Origin: Oidiodendron maius Zn
Lineage: Eukaryota > Ascomycota > Leotiomycetes > Myxotrichaceae
DNA: 64,000 nucleotides
Assembly (NCBI GenBank): GCA_000827325.1
Contig: KN832870.1
Span: forward strand, 1,364,001-1,428,000
Direction: 5' to 3'
Numbering within the stretch: the stretch's first letter is position 1; the number at the start of each line of letters is the position of its first letter. The position numbers were made by a program, and so were the translations under genes. This document shows, one piece after another, positions 12,751 to 25,013 of this stretch. The notes under the pieces are model-generated. The model worked only from the letters and a program-made list of their open reading frames with translations, ran no database searches and was not told the DNA's origin.

Positions 12751-13782
12751 CCTGAAGAGGCGAATGGAGTCGTCACTCGAGGCAGCACAACGACAGAGCT
12801 ATAACGGGAGGCTGACGAGGGGGAGAGTGAGGGCGTCTGAGGTGATGTGAAAGTTGTGGCGGGAGGGATTCTAGTGGTGGTGATTGCAGGAGTGATAGTC
12901 GTTCGTAGAAATGGAGAGACAGACTATGTGGCGGGAGATTGGAGCTGTTGGCAGAGATGTGGTGGTAGCGGGATGAGGTGTCGTCGTAGATGGATGGAGA
13001 TTGTCTGGATGGGTGGATGGAGGTCTGGGTGTATGGCGGTAGTGTACGAGAGTACTTGTGGTTCCTGCTGGAGGAGCTGGCGCCGCCTTTTTTTTGTTTC
13101 GCTTCGGGGGTTAACCGCCTTGGGCGACTGGAAGAGGCAGGAGACGGGCGGGCGAGGGGAGATTACCCCAGATAATGGACTGGTCTGGTTATGTACTGTA
13201 CTGCACGGCCTAGAGACAGGTTATCTCGGGACTATCGATGTTCCGGTCGTCGGATATCTAGGAGGTTGAGAGTGGTGGCGGCCGAGGATTGGGGGAGAAA
13301 GAAGGAGGAACTTCTTCGACTTCTTCTACGTCCCCGTACTAGTAACCCCATTCAGCGTATACGGAGGAGAGATGAGAGATGCTGGCTGGGTGCTGAAACA
13401 TCTCCTAGACGCGGATCCACTCGTGCCATGAGGGGAAGGTTAATGCATTGATGGGGTTGATTGTGCCTAGGTCGAGGATGATTCCAAAGTTGCCTGGGTA
13501 CTATACAAAAAAAGAGGAATGATAGGGTCAGAGCTATCAAGTAGGCACAGCAGACGATCATTAGTTCTCCTCCTCATGGAATTAATATTAAATAATATCT
13601 TTCTATTCTTTTCTCGTCAATAACTAAGTGCCTAATTAAATTGTCGCGTCGCACATCCCCTCCCGTTTGGTGTTGCACCGGCCACTGCTGATTATCGTCA
13701 CTATCACCCTCACAATCACAATCACAATCACAGTCACACCCGAGATCAACCACTACCACAACTCCCGCAATCCCTCCTCACA
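12751..13782. promoter_or_regulatory. shared upstream region between cdc42 (-) and vma22-like gene (+)
   Basis: About 1.03 kb lies between the divergent start codons. It holds G-rich and C+T-rich tracts and, at about 13703-13740, tandem TCACAA/TCACAG units near the plus-strand start. Overlapping frames here have biased composition and no recognisable product. I infer a divergent promoter from position only. Confidence 0.4.
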
Positions 13783-14369
13783 ATGTCCACTACAATAATC
13801 TCCGCCCAGCAGCACGCGGCGGACATCGACGCCCTGCTCGAGCAGTACCTCCACCTCCTCGACACATACACCTCTCTCCGAGCCAAGCTCTCAGCTACTC
13901 TCTCCTCTGTATGCCCTCGTCTGATTCTCTCCATTTCTCCTCTCTTCCCTTATATATATAAGCCAGACTAACACGGCACAAGATTAACCAGAATATCGCG
14001 CGCGCAAACTTCTCAGCCCCGCGCGGCGTGCGCTACGGCGAGGAGCTATACGACCAGCGCATGCGCGCCTCATGCACCTGCCACTTCTCTCCTTCCCCTT
14101 CTTCTTCACTCTCGGGAATTACCCTCTCCATCAGCTCCTCCTCGACCGAAACTGAGTCCGCGGAAAAAAACACACACCCATACGATCCCCTCCACATGTT
14201 TGGCATTCTTCTTCCTACCCCCCTGCGAAGCGCAGCAGCGGAATCGTCAGGTCTGGTGAGGGACCTAGTGCCCAGGATTATAGAGACGGATATGCAGATG
14301 CGCGAGATGGAGATTCGGATCAGGAGAGGGAGGAAGGGTTTGCGGAAAGCGGGGGGAGGGGAGGGATGA
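13783..14369 (+). CDS. vma22: Vma22/CCDC115-like vacuolar ATPase assembly factor
   Basis: Two exons, 13783-13908 and 13983-14369, in phase, encode 170 aa. The N-terminus is a coiled coil (DIDALLEQYLHLLDTYTSLRAKLS). Exon 2 carries the family pattern: INQNIARANFS, RYGEELYDQRMRA, then DPLHMFGILLPTPLRSA, and a C-terminal helix with MREMEIRIRRGRKG. Vma22 works at the ER in assembling the membrane sector of the V-ATPase, so this product is expected to be needed for vacuolar acidification. The central Ser-rich linker is variable in the family. The length matches fungal members. It is divergent from cdc42 and convergent with DNA ligase I. Confidence 0.82.
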
Positions 14370-14812
14370 GAATGACAGAATAACAGACACACACCCACTC
14401 ATAAGAGGAGAAAGAAGAAAACGTAGCATGGAAGTGGCGGAGAGTGAATGGGGGAATGGTATGTAATGAGAGTCAGCAAGAGATAAGGAAAGTAAGAGAG
14501 ATGAAGCGAGATGTATATCGACTAGAATCGAGGGGGTTGGTGACGGGATGTATATATGTCGGGGAAGAGACGCTCTAGATTTGGGAATCTGTATATATAT
14601 GTAGAGATATACATTAGAGAGTTAAGTATATCATGGGCCATCACGCCAACATTCAATGCAAAATTTGATGTATATTTGTCAAGAGTTATATTAAGCTGCG
14701 ACATGATTGTACGACTCAAGCATCCTCCATACCATGCCATGCTATGCACCTTTTTTTCATTCCCAGTCCTATCCTCCGAGAGTAAACGCCACCCTATACC
14801 TACCACACCCAC
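14370..14812. other. convergent 3' region
   Basis: This spacer lies between the 3' ends of the vma22-like gene and lig1. Apart from A+T-rich TATATA tracts I see nothing; it presumably contains both polyadenylation sites. Confidence 0.4.
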
Positions 14813-17630
14813 CTAATACTCAAAATCATCATCCACCGCCGGCCCTTTACTCTTCGCCACGCTCTCCTGCTTCCTATACATCTCCGCAACCTGCCTCGCA
14901 CTCGTAGCCATATCTGGCTTCTTATCCTCCCTTACTTTGATAAACCTCGGAAACCTCAAACTAATCCCCTTTTCCCCACTCCCATCCACGCCCTCCTTCC
15001 ATCCCGCCTTGTACCTTGGGCTCAGCGTGAGATCCGCTGTCTTCACCTCCCACACGTACTTGCATTCAAACCAGACGTCTGGTTGGTGCTGGTTGCCGGA
15101 AGAGTGCGAGTAGAATGGCTTGGGACGGTCGATGACGATGGAGGAGAGCTGCGAGTGCAGTTCTTCCAGCACAGACTCGGAGAACCCGGTTCCAATATTG
15201 CAGATGGTCTCGTACGTCTCGGTGGATGGGTTGTAGCAGGCGAGGAGGAAAGCGCCGTAGACTGAGGTACGTTTGCCACGACCGTAGTACGCGCCTAGCA
15301 CTACGAGGTCGAGGGAGTCGCCAATGCCTGAGAGGTAGTCCTTTTTGATCTAAGGAGGTCAGCATGGCATATTAGAAGAAGTGAGAATAAAACATACCTT
15401 GAGCCAGTTGCGGCTGCGCTTGCTGGGCTCGTAACCACTCTCAGACCCATCCAGCATCTTCACCATGAGGCCTTCACACGAGGCTTTGACGCTCTCGTCG
15501 AGGAACGTCTGGATCTCGTCTATCTCCTGGCCGTTCATGCTCGTAGCGAACTGGAACTCGCCCTCGACGGGAACAAATGCGCTGTGCAGGAGCTCACGGC
15601 GTTCCCGCAACGACTTTTCCACTACTGCCTCCCCATTCAAGAAGAGAAGATCAAATGCAAAGACGCACACCTTGATCTTTACATCCTCGATCTTGACATC
15701 TTTCTTCTTCCGCGTCATCAGTTGTTGAAATGGGAGAACCTTCTTCTCTACTAGATCCCAGGCTACAGTCTCACAGTCGAGGACAAAGCTCTTGGTGTCG
15801 GGCTTGACCCATGTGTTCAGCTTCGACAGAATGTCGGGATACTTCTTCGACAGGTCTTCCGAGTTGCGCGAGAAAATTGCTGCCAGCCCGCCTGTCGAGG
15901 TCTTTGATGGAACGGTGCCTTGGTACTGCTGCGAAGAGTCCTTGGCCACGTAGTGGATCTGTGCTCTCTCCCCGTCATACTTATACTCGCACGTAAATGT
16001 CTGGCCTTCAAAGCGGTCAAGGACCTCCGTAATGGCTTTCGTAGGTTTTGCTAGCATGGGCTTGAGCGGCACGCCCGGCTGCAATTTGCAGTTCTCTTTG
16101 AGATTGGAAAAGCCATCTTTCAACATAGCAGGAATGATAACTTCGTAGCTGGGGAGAGAACTATACGATATGAGTACGGACCAGCTTCATGTAGCGTGAC
16201 AACTTACCTGTAAACGGACTTGAGGATTGATTCGCCTTCAGCCAGCTTCTCCGTGCTGGGTACCTTTCCAGACCCTTTTGTCTCAGTCTCGTGGCACACC
16301 ATGGCCTGAGCAAGCGCCACCAGTACAGTCTTCTCTGCCAATCCAAGACGAAGTTTGCCCTCGAGGAATCGAACAATATACTTCGCCTCACTAGCACCTC
16401 CCTTGTCCTTCGCAATATCTACCTTTCCCGACGCATGCCCATCCGCCGCTGAGAGCAGCTTCTTAATCCCGTCAACCTTTCGCTGTTGAGCCCCGTTACC
16501 TGTGACAGTTGCAATGTCTAGCAAGCCTTTGTGAACACCTCGGACAGTCAAGGGCTTGGGTTTGAACATGGTGGGTTGGTTAGCTCGGCTCTTGACTGCC
16601 ACCAGACCAAGATCTCCGATCTCTTTCTGGTCTTGCTTTATAACTGCCAAGCTTCGTCCAGTCGTCTCGCCAATAGCCTTCATGATCAAGGACTCGCCAA
16701 TGCCAAGCTCAACGCCTGCATAGTCAGCGGCAAGCTTGTTAATCATCAGGAGGACGGTGGGAAGGAGGTCATCAGGGGTGAGTCGGAGCACTTGGCGGAG
16801 AAAGAGAGAGCAGTGAGAGGTCATGATGAGACGCTTCGTAGTCATCTCAATCAAGGAGAATGTTGTACAGAGAGCCGCGTATGGCACGGGTTCTCCAGGC
16901 TTCCAATCGGGGTAGGGATCTTTGGTATTTGATTTTAAGGTCGTCTGAATCTTCTCCCGAGCTTTGGCTGCGACCTCTGGCTTCTCATCCTCCTCTTCTT
17001 CACCAATGCCTTCTTCGTCAGATTCGGATGCAGATGCATCGGAGTCGTTCTTCACAGCCGCCCCTGTTAAATCGATTTTGTCCGCATTATCCTCATCTTT
17101 AGATAGCGGTACGGCCTCAGCCTTGTTTGGTGGTTCAGGACGGGCTTTGACGTCTTGTTTAGCCTTCGACCCAGTAGTTTGCGCTTCTTTGCCATTACGA
17201 CGAGCCCGCTTGACAATGGGCTCATCATCATCCTCTTCCTCTTCCTTCGTCTCAACCTCCTCCTTGATGGCCGGTTCCTCTGCTGCTGTCACAGGCGGGG
17301 TCCTCGATCGCTTCCGCGTCATGTCATCACACTTATCAACTGGGAGCTTGGTCTCAATTTCCTCGTCTCCACCATCCATATCTACATCCTCATTGTCTTT
17401 GGCCAAACTTGAGCTCGGTGGATCATGCTTTGAGCTCGGTTTTGTCGAGAATGAGAGCTTCGATTGCTTGGGCGGAGCATTTGTGCCATTGGGTTTGCCA
17501 AAAAACTTGCTATCAGAGGGATGATGATCAGCTCACTATACTGTATTCGACCATCCGGGCTAAGAAAACCGCACCCTAACGTGGTCTGAGGATCCTTTAC
17601 ATACCCCAAAGTCGCCTGCGTTGGAGGCAT
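14813..17630 (-). CDS. cdc9: DNA ligase I (ATP-dependent, replicative)
   Basis: Predicted exons: 17630-17605, 17509-16208, 16148-15398, 15349-14813 (871 aa). The splice of exon 1 to exon 2 creates QATLGKFF, a textbook PCNA-interacting (PIP) box, near residue 5. An acidic, Lys-rich unstructured region follows, then the DNA-binding domain, then the nucleotidyltransferase domain with the adenylated lysine in EYKYDGERAQIHY (K at about residue 499). Downstream nucleotidyltransferase motifs are visible (SKKYPDI, FVLDCETVAW, CEGLMVKML), and the OB domain includes LDLVVLGAYYGRGKR, followed by a C-terminal RFPRFIKVREDKKP. The enzyme seals Okazaki fragments and repair nicks. The frame continues upstream of this ATG without an in-frame ATG (see findings), so a mitochondrial form could use a non-AUG start or a missed first exon. 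Confidence 0.94.
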
Positions 17631-18123
17631 TTTCGCGAGCGATGAAATGAGAGCTCTCCTGGTTAAACCGCCTAAAATACCAGGAATTATTCGAGAAGCC
17701 ACGGTTATGGAGTTGAGACGCAGGACGTAGAATCTGCTTGAATCGAGAGAGATCTTCCAGGTGGTGTGAGATGCAAAAATGAGGGGAAACCTCGGCGCTT
17801 TATGTTTGCTACGAGAAATGGAAATTAAAAAAGGATATTATAGGATAGACATGAGTATCTGCGGAAGGAGAATCACAGCCGAATGCTGCTGGTGGAATTT
17901 ACAACGATCAAAGCTTAAATAACGAAGTCAAGTCGCGTCAGAGCAAGTGGGAGGTCGCGACCCGCGTAGATAGATTCTCAAAACACACCCCTCGGGTTGA
18001 TAAATCCACAACATTCACCTGTCACCGCTTTGACTCACTGGACAGAATAATAAATTCCCCCACCACGAAGCTCCAAGTCTCGACTCGTCTACAATCTCAA
18101 TTGGCAGCAGAGCACGCGACAAC
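17631..18123. promoter_or_regulatory. shared upstream region of DNA ligase I (-) and AsnRS (+)
   Basis: A 493-bp gap separates the divergent start codons. The lig1 side (17631-17770) is an open frame in phase with the ligase and encodes an Arg-rich leader. No clear operator or TATA element is evident. A bidirectional promoter is inferred from geometry. Confidence 0.45.
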
Positions 18124-19929
18124 ATGGCGGCAGCACAAGATCTCGCTGATCGTACTAAACCAGAGACCGTCTACATCGACACAGACATCGGTATCGATGA
18201 AGAATCCACACCAGGCTCAGAGAGCAAACCGTACAAGTCGCTCGCCTACGCATATATCCAGCAGGGGGGGGCGCAGGGCAAGTCATATCTCTCCCGATCC
18301 TCGACAACGGGCCCAGTCAGTGCGGATGGCGATCCAACAGAGAGACTCGTCTGGAAGGAGCCAGCTAAAAGCGCGGTGAAGAAGGCCCAGGGAGCATTGG
18401 ACGCACACAAGAAGAAGATCCAGAAACAGCAGCAGGTTGCGGCGCAGGAGCAAGAGAAAGAGAAGGCCCGCCTGAAACACCTTGAAGAAGCGAAGAAAAT
18501 CATTCTCACCGAAGATACGTCGCTTCCTGCTGCGGTCAAGATTCTAATTGGCGACAAGGATGTGACCTTGGGCGAAGGAGAGGTGAAGGGGACGAGAGTT
18601 AAGGTGTCGGGCCGCATCCACCGACTTCGACAGCAGAAGCAGGCTACCTTCCTCACGCTGATTGATGGATACGGCCACCTGCAATGCGTTCTCGCCGGTG
18701 ACCTCACCAGAACGTACGATGCTCTGCTATTCGCCCAAGGCACTTCTCTCACACTTTATGGCGAGATGCGCAAGGTCCCCGAGGGCCAATCCGCCCCAGA
18801 TAACCGCGAACTACATGTCGATTACTACCGGGTAATTGGAAAGTCACCCTCTGATGCGGATGCTATCACCAACAGAGTCTCTGCTCAACAAGATCAGTGG
18901 GATGCACAGATGCTGGACAACCGCCACCTGGTCCTGCGAGGCGACACCGCTTCCTCTGTGATGAAAGTGCGCTCAGCAGTGGAATGGGCATTTGCCAAGG
19001 CATATAGGGAGTTGAAGTTTACCAAGATCAGCCCACCTGCTTTTGTCCAAACGCAAGTCGAGGGCGGATCAACCCTGTTCGGACTTGATTATTATGGTGA
19101 GAGGGCTTATCTGACCCAGTCTTCCCAGTTGTATCTCGAGACAGCGATCCCCAGTCTTGGCAACGTATACTGTATCGAGAAGTCCTTCCGGGCCGAGAAG
19201 TCCCTGACTCGTCGTCATCTGTCTGAGTACACTCATGTCGAGGCAGAATTGGACTTCATCGAGTTTGAGGATCTGTTGGTACACCTTGAAGAGATGATCA
19301 GTCGGGTCATCACCACTCTCCTCGAGGACAAGGAGATTGCCGGATACATCAAGGAGCTCAACCCTGAGTTCAAGGTACCATCACGCCCATTCAAGCGCAT
19401 GCGGTACTCGGACGCCATTGACTGGCTCAACGCCCAAGATCCGCCCATCCTCAACGAGGAAGGCAACCCTCATGTGTTTGGTGACGATATTGCTGAGGCA
19501 GCCGAGCGGAGAATGACCGATATCATCAACCTCCCAATCTTCTTGACTCACTTCCCAGCTGAAATTAAGTCCTTCTACATGAAGAAAGAGGAGGCGGATC
19601 TCCGGTGCACAGAGAGCGTGGACGTCCTGATGCCTGGCGTAGGCGAAATTGTCGGTGGGTCGATGAGGATGGAGGACTATGATGAGTTGATCGGTGCGTA
19701 CAAGCGCGAGGGCATGTCGATTGATGACTACTACTGGTATACCGAGCAGAGAAAGTGAGTATTCCCCGTACTATCCTTCTGCTCAAAATACTGATAGATC
19801 AGATATGGTACTTCTCCACACGGCGGATACGGGCTGGGGCTTGAACGATTCGTCGCGTGGATCTGCAAACAGCACTCTATTCGAACCTGCTGCTTGTACC
19901 CACGGTTTATGGGTCGTTGCAAACCGTAG
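18124..19929 (+). CDS. DED81: asparaginyl-tRNA synthetase, cytosolic
   Basis: Exons 18124-19754 and 19803-19929 encode 585 aa. A eukaryote-specific N-terminal extension with a Lys/Gln-rich coiled segment (about residues 75-125) precedes an OB-fold anticodon-binding domain ([21 protein letters not shown]) and the class IIb catalytic core. The core shows [64 protein letters not shown]-like [11 protein letters not shown], and, in exon 2, [15 protein letters not shown] (motif 3). The QSSQLYLET and [16 protein letters not shown] signatures fit AsnRS rather than AspRS. It charges tRNA-Asn in the cytosol. The short second exon matches the conserved C-terminus, ending in [12 protein letters not shown]. 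Confidence 0.95.
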
Positions 19930-21697
19930 TTCTGTTACATTTGTTTGCAAAATGGGGTTTTGCACGCAATGATATATTTGGGCTTTTAAACTGCGGTTAT
20001 GATACCAAGTGGTACTGACGAATGGATTGCTAGATACGCTATGTGTTTGAAACTAGATAGACTTTGAGAGATTATGAGAAAAAGGGGCGACTTCCTCGAG
20101 ACAGAATTGCATTGCATGATTGTGATGTTTGATGTGACTCACGTTACCACTACTCATCGTTGCCAGTCTCCTCTAAATTCTCACCGCAGGATGTGGCAAC
20201 TGAGAATCGAATCCTAGGTAGGACGTAATCACGTGTTGTATCAGTCACCTGACCAAGGAGCGACCCCGACATGAGCAGAAAGGGGTGCGACGGACAGCCA
20301 TGTTTGGGGGATCCGAGACTGTCTCACGAGGCGAGGAAAAGAACCAAGCAGCGCCAGATGAGAGCTGGAGTGGTGCCCAAGCAACAAGACACCGCTGTTG
20401 CTGCGGTTTCTGGTACTGCAGGTCGGATTGGGCTGTGCTTCATGCTCTCAGACTCGCCAAACCGCCACGATGGGCGCTTGAAACGATCTGACACCGGTAG
20501 CGGTGCAGAACGAAGTTTTCCCTCGCGGCTGTGCAGGCGGTGAGGGTGTTTGATGAGTATGAGGGTTATTTTGAGAGCGAGAAGTAAGGGGAGTTAAGAG
20601 CGTCTATTAATTGTCCTGGGAAGGAGGACACGTGAGGCCAGATTAGGACGTGCCCCTGAAAATGGCGGATGGATGGCGGGAAGTGGATATGGCCACAAGG
20701 CGGGAGCGAGAGGGACAGGTACAGCGATATAGGGGCAGACACAGCGAGGACCAAGGACAGGAAGGAAGCATGCCGTCCAAAACAAAACAACACCGATATA
20801 TATCGACTACATCGTCGAGATAAATAAGACAACGGCCGCCAGGACCAGAATCCGGCCTCGGCTAAATAGGGGAGGGATCTTTCCAATACGGCGCTAGTCC
20901 CGATTTAATTGGCGCCCTGCAGCGAAATTACGGCCGCCCGAATCGGGACAAAGCGATTCTCTTTCCTCTGGAACGTCTTGTCTCCTGCCGTCCTTCTCCT
21001 CTCTCCACTCTCTCTTAACTTTCCTCTCTCTCAACAACACCCCATCTTTTTTATTACCCTTCGCCTTCTTCTGCTCTGCTGCTCCTTTCTCGGTTCTCCT
21101 TTTCCTCCGCCAGAATCGACCGACGCTCTTTACTTCCGTCTCTTCTTCACTTCCATCGCTCGTTTCCAGAAACCCTACCAAGTTTAACCCCAGGTTTCCC
21201 TTGACTTTGGCTCCGTCCACACGCTCGCTCCTTCATCTCCTGGTCCTCGCACCTCGACTTTCTTCCCTCTTATTTGTGCTAGCCATTGCCGACGCTCCCT
21301 CGCCCTCGCCGCCGCAGCAGGACGAGAACGGATCAAAATTGGGCAACGGGCAGACGCTTTGAGACCGGACCGGAGACCACACTCGTTACCAGAATATCCA
21401 TCACCGTATAACCTTAATATATCCGAGGATTTATCTATCTTAATCTCTTCCTTCTTTCGGCTAGCCGTTGACGACCTTCTCGAAGTCCTCATTGCCTCGA
21501 ACAGTCCCACTGACGCTTGTCGCCGTTCGCCACTCGCTCTCCCTCGAGCACGTCGCTTTCCCGTCATTCCTTGACAGACTCTGTTGTCCAACTTCCTGCT
21601 CAATACCTTTGTGCCTCGGCACCTCGAGTCCTTCACCACGGCTGTATTACCACCTCTCGCGCGGGACAGCTTTGTCCTGCCGCCTCATCTTCTCGGG
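19930..21697. other. 1.77-kb intergenic region with C+T-rich leader
   Basis: No convincing gene. 20980-21120 and 21440-21560 are strongly pyrimidine-rich on the plus strand, typical of the transcription start and leader of the next gene. The frame of the downstream gene stays open back to about 21584 but has no ATG there. Confidence 0.45.
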
Positions 21698-24229
21698 ATG
21701 CAGGAGACACAGGTAAACACCCCAAACGGGCCTGCGGCTGCTAGGCTCCCCGGACACGCTTCCAAACCCTCCAGCAGTGAAACAGGCTTCTCTCATGGGG
21801 CGTACAATTCGAACCAGATGTCGATGGGTGGGTATGGGGATAGGCATCCGCGCCGGGCAAACGTTCCTTCGATAAATACGCAGACAATGGCACAGCAACA
21901 CCACCAGAATGATTTGCAGACCCCTGGCACTGCATTCGACATGCAATTCACTCCCTTGCTTCCGTCTCAACTCCTCCTCGGCAGTCCATTCCAACCCGGG
22001 ACCCCCGCCAACTTTGCGAATGCGCAGTATCAAGGCTTTAACTTTCCGCAACCGCAACAACAGAATAACCAACAGCAACATCAGCAGAACGTCGGGAGCC
22101 CTGTCCAGCCGTTGTCGCCACAGCTCTACCAGACTCTCGTTTCGCCCTCCGCGTACGGCGCTCCCCAATTCTACAACCCACAGTCTCCTACATCCCAGTT
22201 TGTGAACCTGGGTAATCAGATGCAGCAGCTGCAGATTCAGCCTTCGTCTCCAGTCCACATGACCCCAGGCATGGTGTCAGGTACGAGCAGAACAGTGTAT
22301 TTGGGCAACATTCCGCCGGACACTTCTGCGGAGGAGATTTTGGGCCACGTGCGGAGCGGCCAGATTGAGTCCGTCAGGCTTCTGCCTGACAAGAACTGCG
22401 CTTTCATCTCGTTTTTGGATGGCAGCTCCGCCACTCACTTTCATTCAGATGCAATCTTGAAGAAGCTGTCGATTCGTGGCCAGGATATCAAGGTTGGATG
22501 GGGAAAGCCTTCTCAAGTGCCCACATCTGTAGCCCTCGCTGTCCAACAGTCAGGTGCTTCACGAAATGTGTACTTGGGTAATCTTGGGGAAGATGTTACT
22601 GAGGAGGAACTGCGCGAGGATCTGAGCAAGTTTGGTCCCATCGACACAGTGAAGATTGTGCGTGAGAAGGCTATCGGCTTCGTTCACTTCCTCTCCATTG
22701 GCAATGCCATCAAGGCTGTCTCCCAACTGCCCCAAGAGCCGAAATGGCAGTCTCCTCGACGCGTGTACTATGGAAAGGACCGCTGCGCGTATGTCTCAAA
22801 GACCCAACAACAGAATGCTGCGCAATATCTTGGTATTGCTCCAGGGTATTCGCACGTTCTGAATGGAGCTGATCGCGACCTCATCTCGAACGCCCTTGCC
22901 CAACAATCTGTCGCTGCTGCGGCTGTCGCCACTACCGCTGGCGGGATCAATAACCTTGGCAATCGAACCGTTTACTTGGGAAACATTCATCCCGAGACTA
23001 CCATTGAAGAAATTTGTAATGTTGTGAGAGGCGGACTTTTACACCATATTCGATATATACCCGACAAGCACATCTGCTTTGTCACCTTTATTGATCCTAC
23101 TTCGGCTGCTTCTTTCTACGCTTTGAGCAATTTACAGGGCTTAATGATTCATAATAGGAGGTTGAAGATCGGCTGGGGCAAGCACTCTGGCGCACTGCCA
23201 GCTGCCATCGCATTAGCCGTCAGCGGAGGTGCGTCCAGAAACGTCTACATTGGGAACTTAGATGAGACCTGGAGCGAGGAGAGGCTGAGACAGGACTTCT
23301 CTGAGTATGGTGAGATTGAACTCGTCAACACTCTTCGAGAGAAGAGTTGTGCGTTTGTCAACTTCACCAATATTGCCAATGCCATCAAGGCTATTGAGGC
23401 CATCAGAGGCAAGGACGAATATCGCCGGTTCAAGGTAAACTTTGGCAAGGACCGCTGCGGTAACGCTCCCCGTCAGGTCGCGCAGGCACAGACATCCCCT
23501 AGGAACGAAGGTGGCAACTCGCCTGCCCCCAATGGTCTTCCAAGCCAGGATGGATCCTCGCCAACCGGTTCTGCTGCACCCGGTTCTAACTCCCAGAACT
23601 TCCCATCCGCTCCAACTCCATCAACTATCCTTAATGCCGGCAGCAATAATCCCTTGACTATGTACCTGAACCAGGTGTCGCAGCAAGCACATGCCGCTCA
23701 GCAGCAGCGGCAACAGCTCGATCCCTACGCTGTTGCGCAACTACAGCAGCAGCAGGAACAAGTCCTGGCGGCCCAGCAGGCAGCTCTCTACGGTAATGGT
23801 CCCGCACCCACCATCGACGCTCTTGAGGTCCCGCCAAACTCTCAATCCACCGGCCACCAGCAATCCGCCTCCATCTCCGATATGAACGGATTCCAGAACG
23901 GTACTTCTGGTGCTCAGACCATTGGCGGCCTTCTCGCCCCAGCGAGGAGCCACAATCGCGCTGTTTCGCTCCCGGCATTCGCCCCGCAAGCAAATGTTTT
24001 CCAAGACCAGATCAGCAATGCCGGAAGCATAGATGAACAGCGTGGCAGAGGACACCAGTACCAGTCTAGCTTCTCTGGCGGTCTCAGTATGAACAATGGT
24101 GGTGTCGTGCAATACGCAACCACTAATGGGGGTTCGAATGGGTACTCGCTCGCGATTCCGGACGCGGCGGGCATGGGTAGCAGGAACGGACTGAACGGGT
24201 GGGCAGAGGAGGAGGTCGTAACTAATTAA
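21698..24229 (+). CDS. nrd1: four-RRM RNA-binding protein, Nrd1-like
   Basis: One uninterrupted exon encodes 843 aa from the first ATG of the frame (21698). After a Gln/Pro/Asn-rich N-terminus (about residues 1-190) come four RNA-recognition motifs. RNP2-like strands read [33 protein letters not shown] and [11 protein letters not shown]; the paired RNP1-like strands read [27 protein letters not shown] and SCAFVNFTN. Each pair ends with a VGWGK/YYGKDRC/IGWGK/NFGKDRC tail. Alternation of the two tail types suggests an ancient duplication of a two-RRM unit. A long Gln/Ser-rich C-terminus follows. Closest known architecture is fission yeast Nrd1, which binds mRNAs controlling sexual differentiation and cytokinesis; that role is inferred here, not shown. 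Confidence 0.88.
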   Translation: MQETQVNTPNGPAAARLPGHASKPSSSETGFSHGAYNSNQMSMGGYGDRHPRRANVPSINTQTMAQQHHQNDLQTPGTAFDMQFTPLLPSQLLLGSPFQPGTPANFANAQYQGFNFPQPQQQNNQQQHQQNVGSPVQPLSPQLYQTLVSPSAYGAPQFYNPQSPTSQFVNLGNQMQQLQIQPSSPVHMTPGMVSGTSRTVYLGNIPPDTSAEEILGHVRSGQIESVRLLPDKNCAFISFLDGSSATHFHSDAILKKLSIRGQDIKVGWGKPSQVPTSVALAVQQSGASRNVYLGNLGEDVTEEELREDLSKFGPIDTVKIVREKAIGFVHFLSIGNAIKAVSQLPQEPKWQSPRRVYYGKDRCAYVSKTQQQNAAQYLGIAPGYSHVLNGADRDLISNALAQQSVAAAAVATTAGGINNLGNRTVYLGNIHPETTIEEICNVVRGGLLHHIRYIPDKHICFVTFIDPTSAASFYALSNLQGLMIHNRRLKIGWGKHSGALPAAIALAVSGGASRNVYIGNLDETWSEERLRQDFSEYGEIELVNTLREKSCAFVNFTNIANAIKAIEAIRGKDEYRRFKVNFGKDRCGNAPRQVAQAQTSPRNEGGNSPAPNGLPSQDGSSPTGSAAPGSNSQNFPSAPTPSTILNAGSNNPLTMYLNQVSQQAHAAQQQRQQLDPYAVAQLQQQQEQVLAAQQAALYGNGPAPTIDALEVPPNSQSTGHQQSASISDMNGFQNGTSGAQTIGGLLAPARSHNRAVSLPAFAPQANVFQDQISNAGSIDEQRGRGHQYQSSFSGGLSMNNGGVVQYATTNGGSNGYSLAIPDAAGMGSRNGLNGWAEEEVVTN

Positions 24230-25013
24230 TTTTTGCTTCTCCTTTGTTCCTCGGCACCGGTATGGAAATTCGGGTCGTGATGGTAAGAGGGGAACTTTGG
24301 GTGCTTGGACATGAATACCAGGCATCATCATTGCTTTTGTCGATCGAATATTGTCGTTGTAATAACCCCCCGCCACTTCTTGTATTGATTTTTCTCTTAT
24401 ATTCTCCTCTTTATATTCACCAAACCCCCCTGGGAAGGGTCATGCGGTGGACGCGCTTCCTCTGTGTATGTTTTGAATTGTACCCTGCTGGTTATCTGCA
24501 TTGGAAAACTAACTTGCTTATACTGTTTATGGAAAGTGGATTTGGGCCTAGGGAAATTCTTTTAGCTAGGTAGATAGTTGGTGTGAAGAAGGTAGAGAAG
24601 AGAGGGAGGATAGCAAATGCGAAAGTCATAATAGTCCAGGAAAATCTTGACTGCGTGTGCTAATGTGAAATTGACTAGACCATAGGAAGGAGAATTCGCC
24701 GAGACTGAAAGATGGGATGGAAGGAAGTATTTATTTCGCCCGTTCACATGGATTCTGTAAATTTTGTATTATTTCTCAGGGTATGAAAGCCCGTATCTTA
24801 CAAGAATTTAAGCACTCACAGCCAAAATGAATGCGGAAATATAGCAATAGAGATCTAACTTTCTTTCGAATCTCATTGAAGCATTGCGGCTGCCCATGCA
24901 AGCCTGGTATATATCACGAGAAAACAAAAATCCAAAATCCAAAATCCTACACCCCCTTTACGCCGAAACCACCAGCAACAAAGAGACGAATTCACTAGCA
25001 CCTAGCGACCAAT
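24230..25013. other. convergent 3' region
   Basis: This spacer contains the 3' flanks of the Nrd1-like gene and of the P450 gene. It is A+T- and T-rich with no credible coding frame. Confidence 0.4.

Noticed and set aside
12847-13269. 140-codon Trp/Gly/Arg-rich plus frame between cdc42 and vma22
   Set aside because: Biased composition of the G-rich promoter region; no recognisable domain.
20271-21220. Open frames upstream of the Nrd1-like gene
   Set aside because: They fall in a long pyrimidine-rich leader region and the two strands are open equally.
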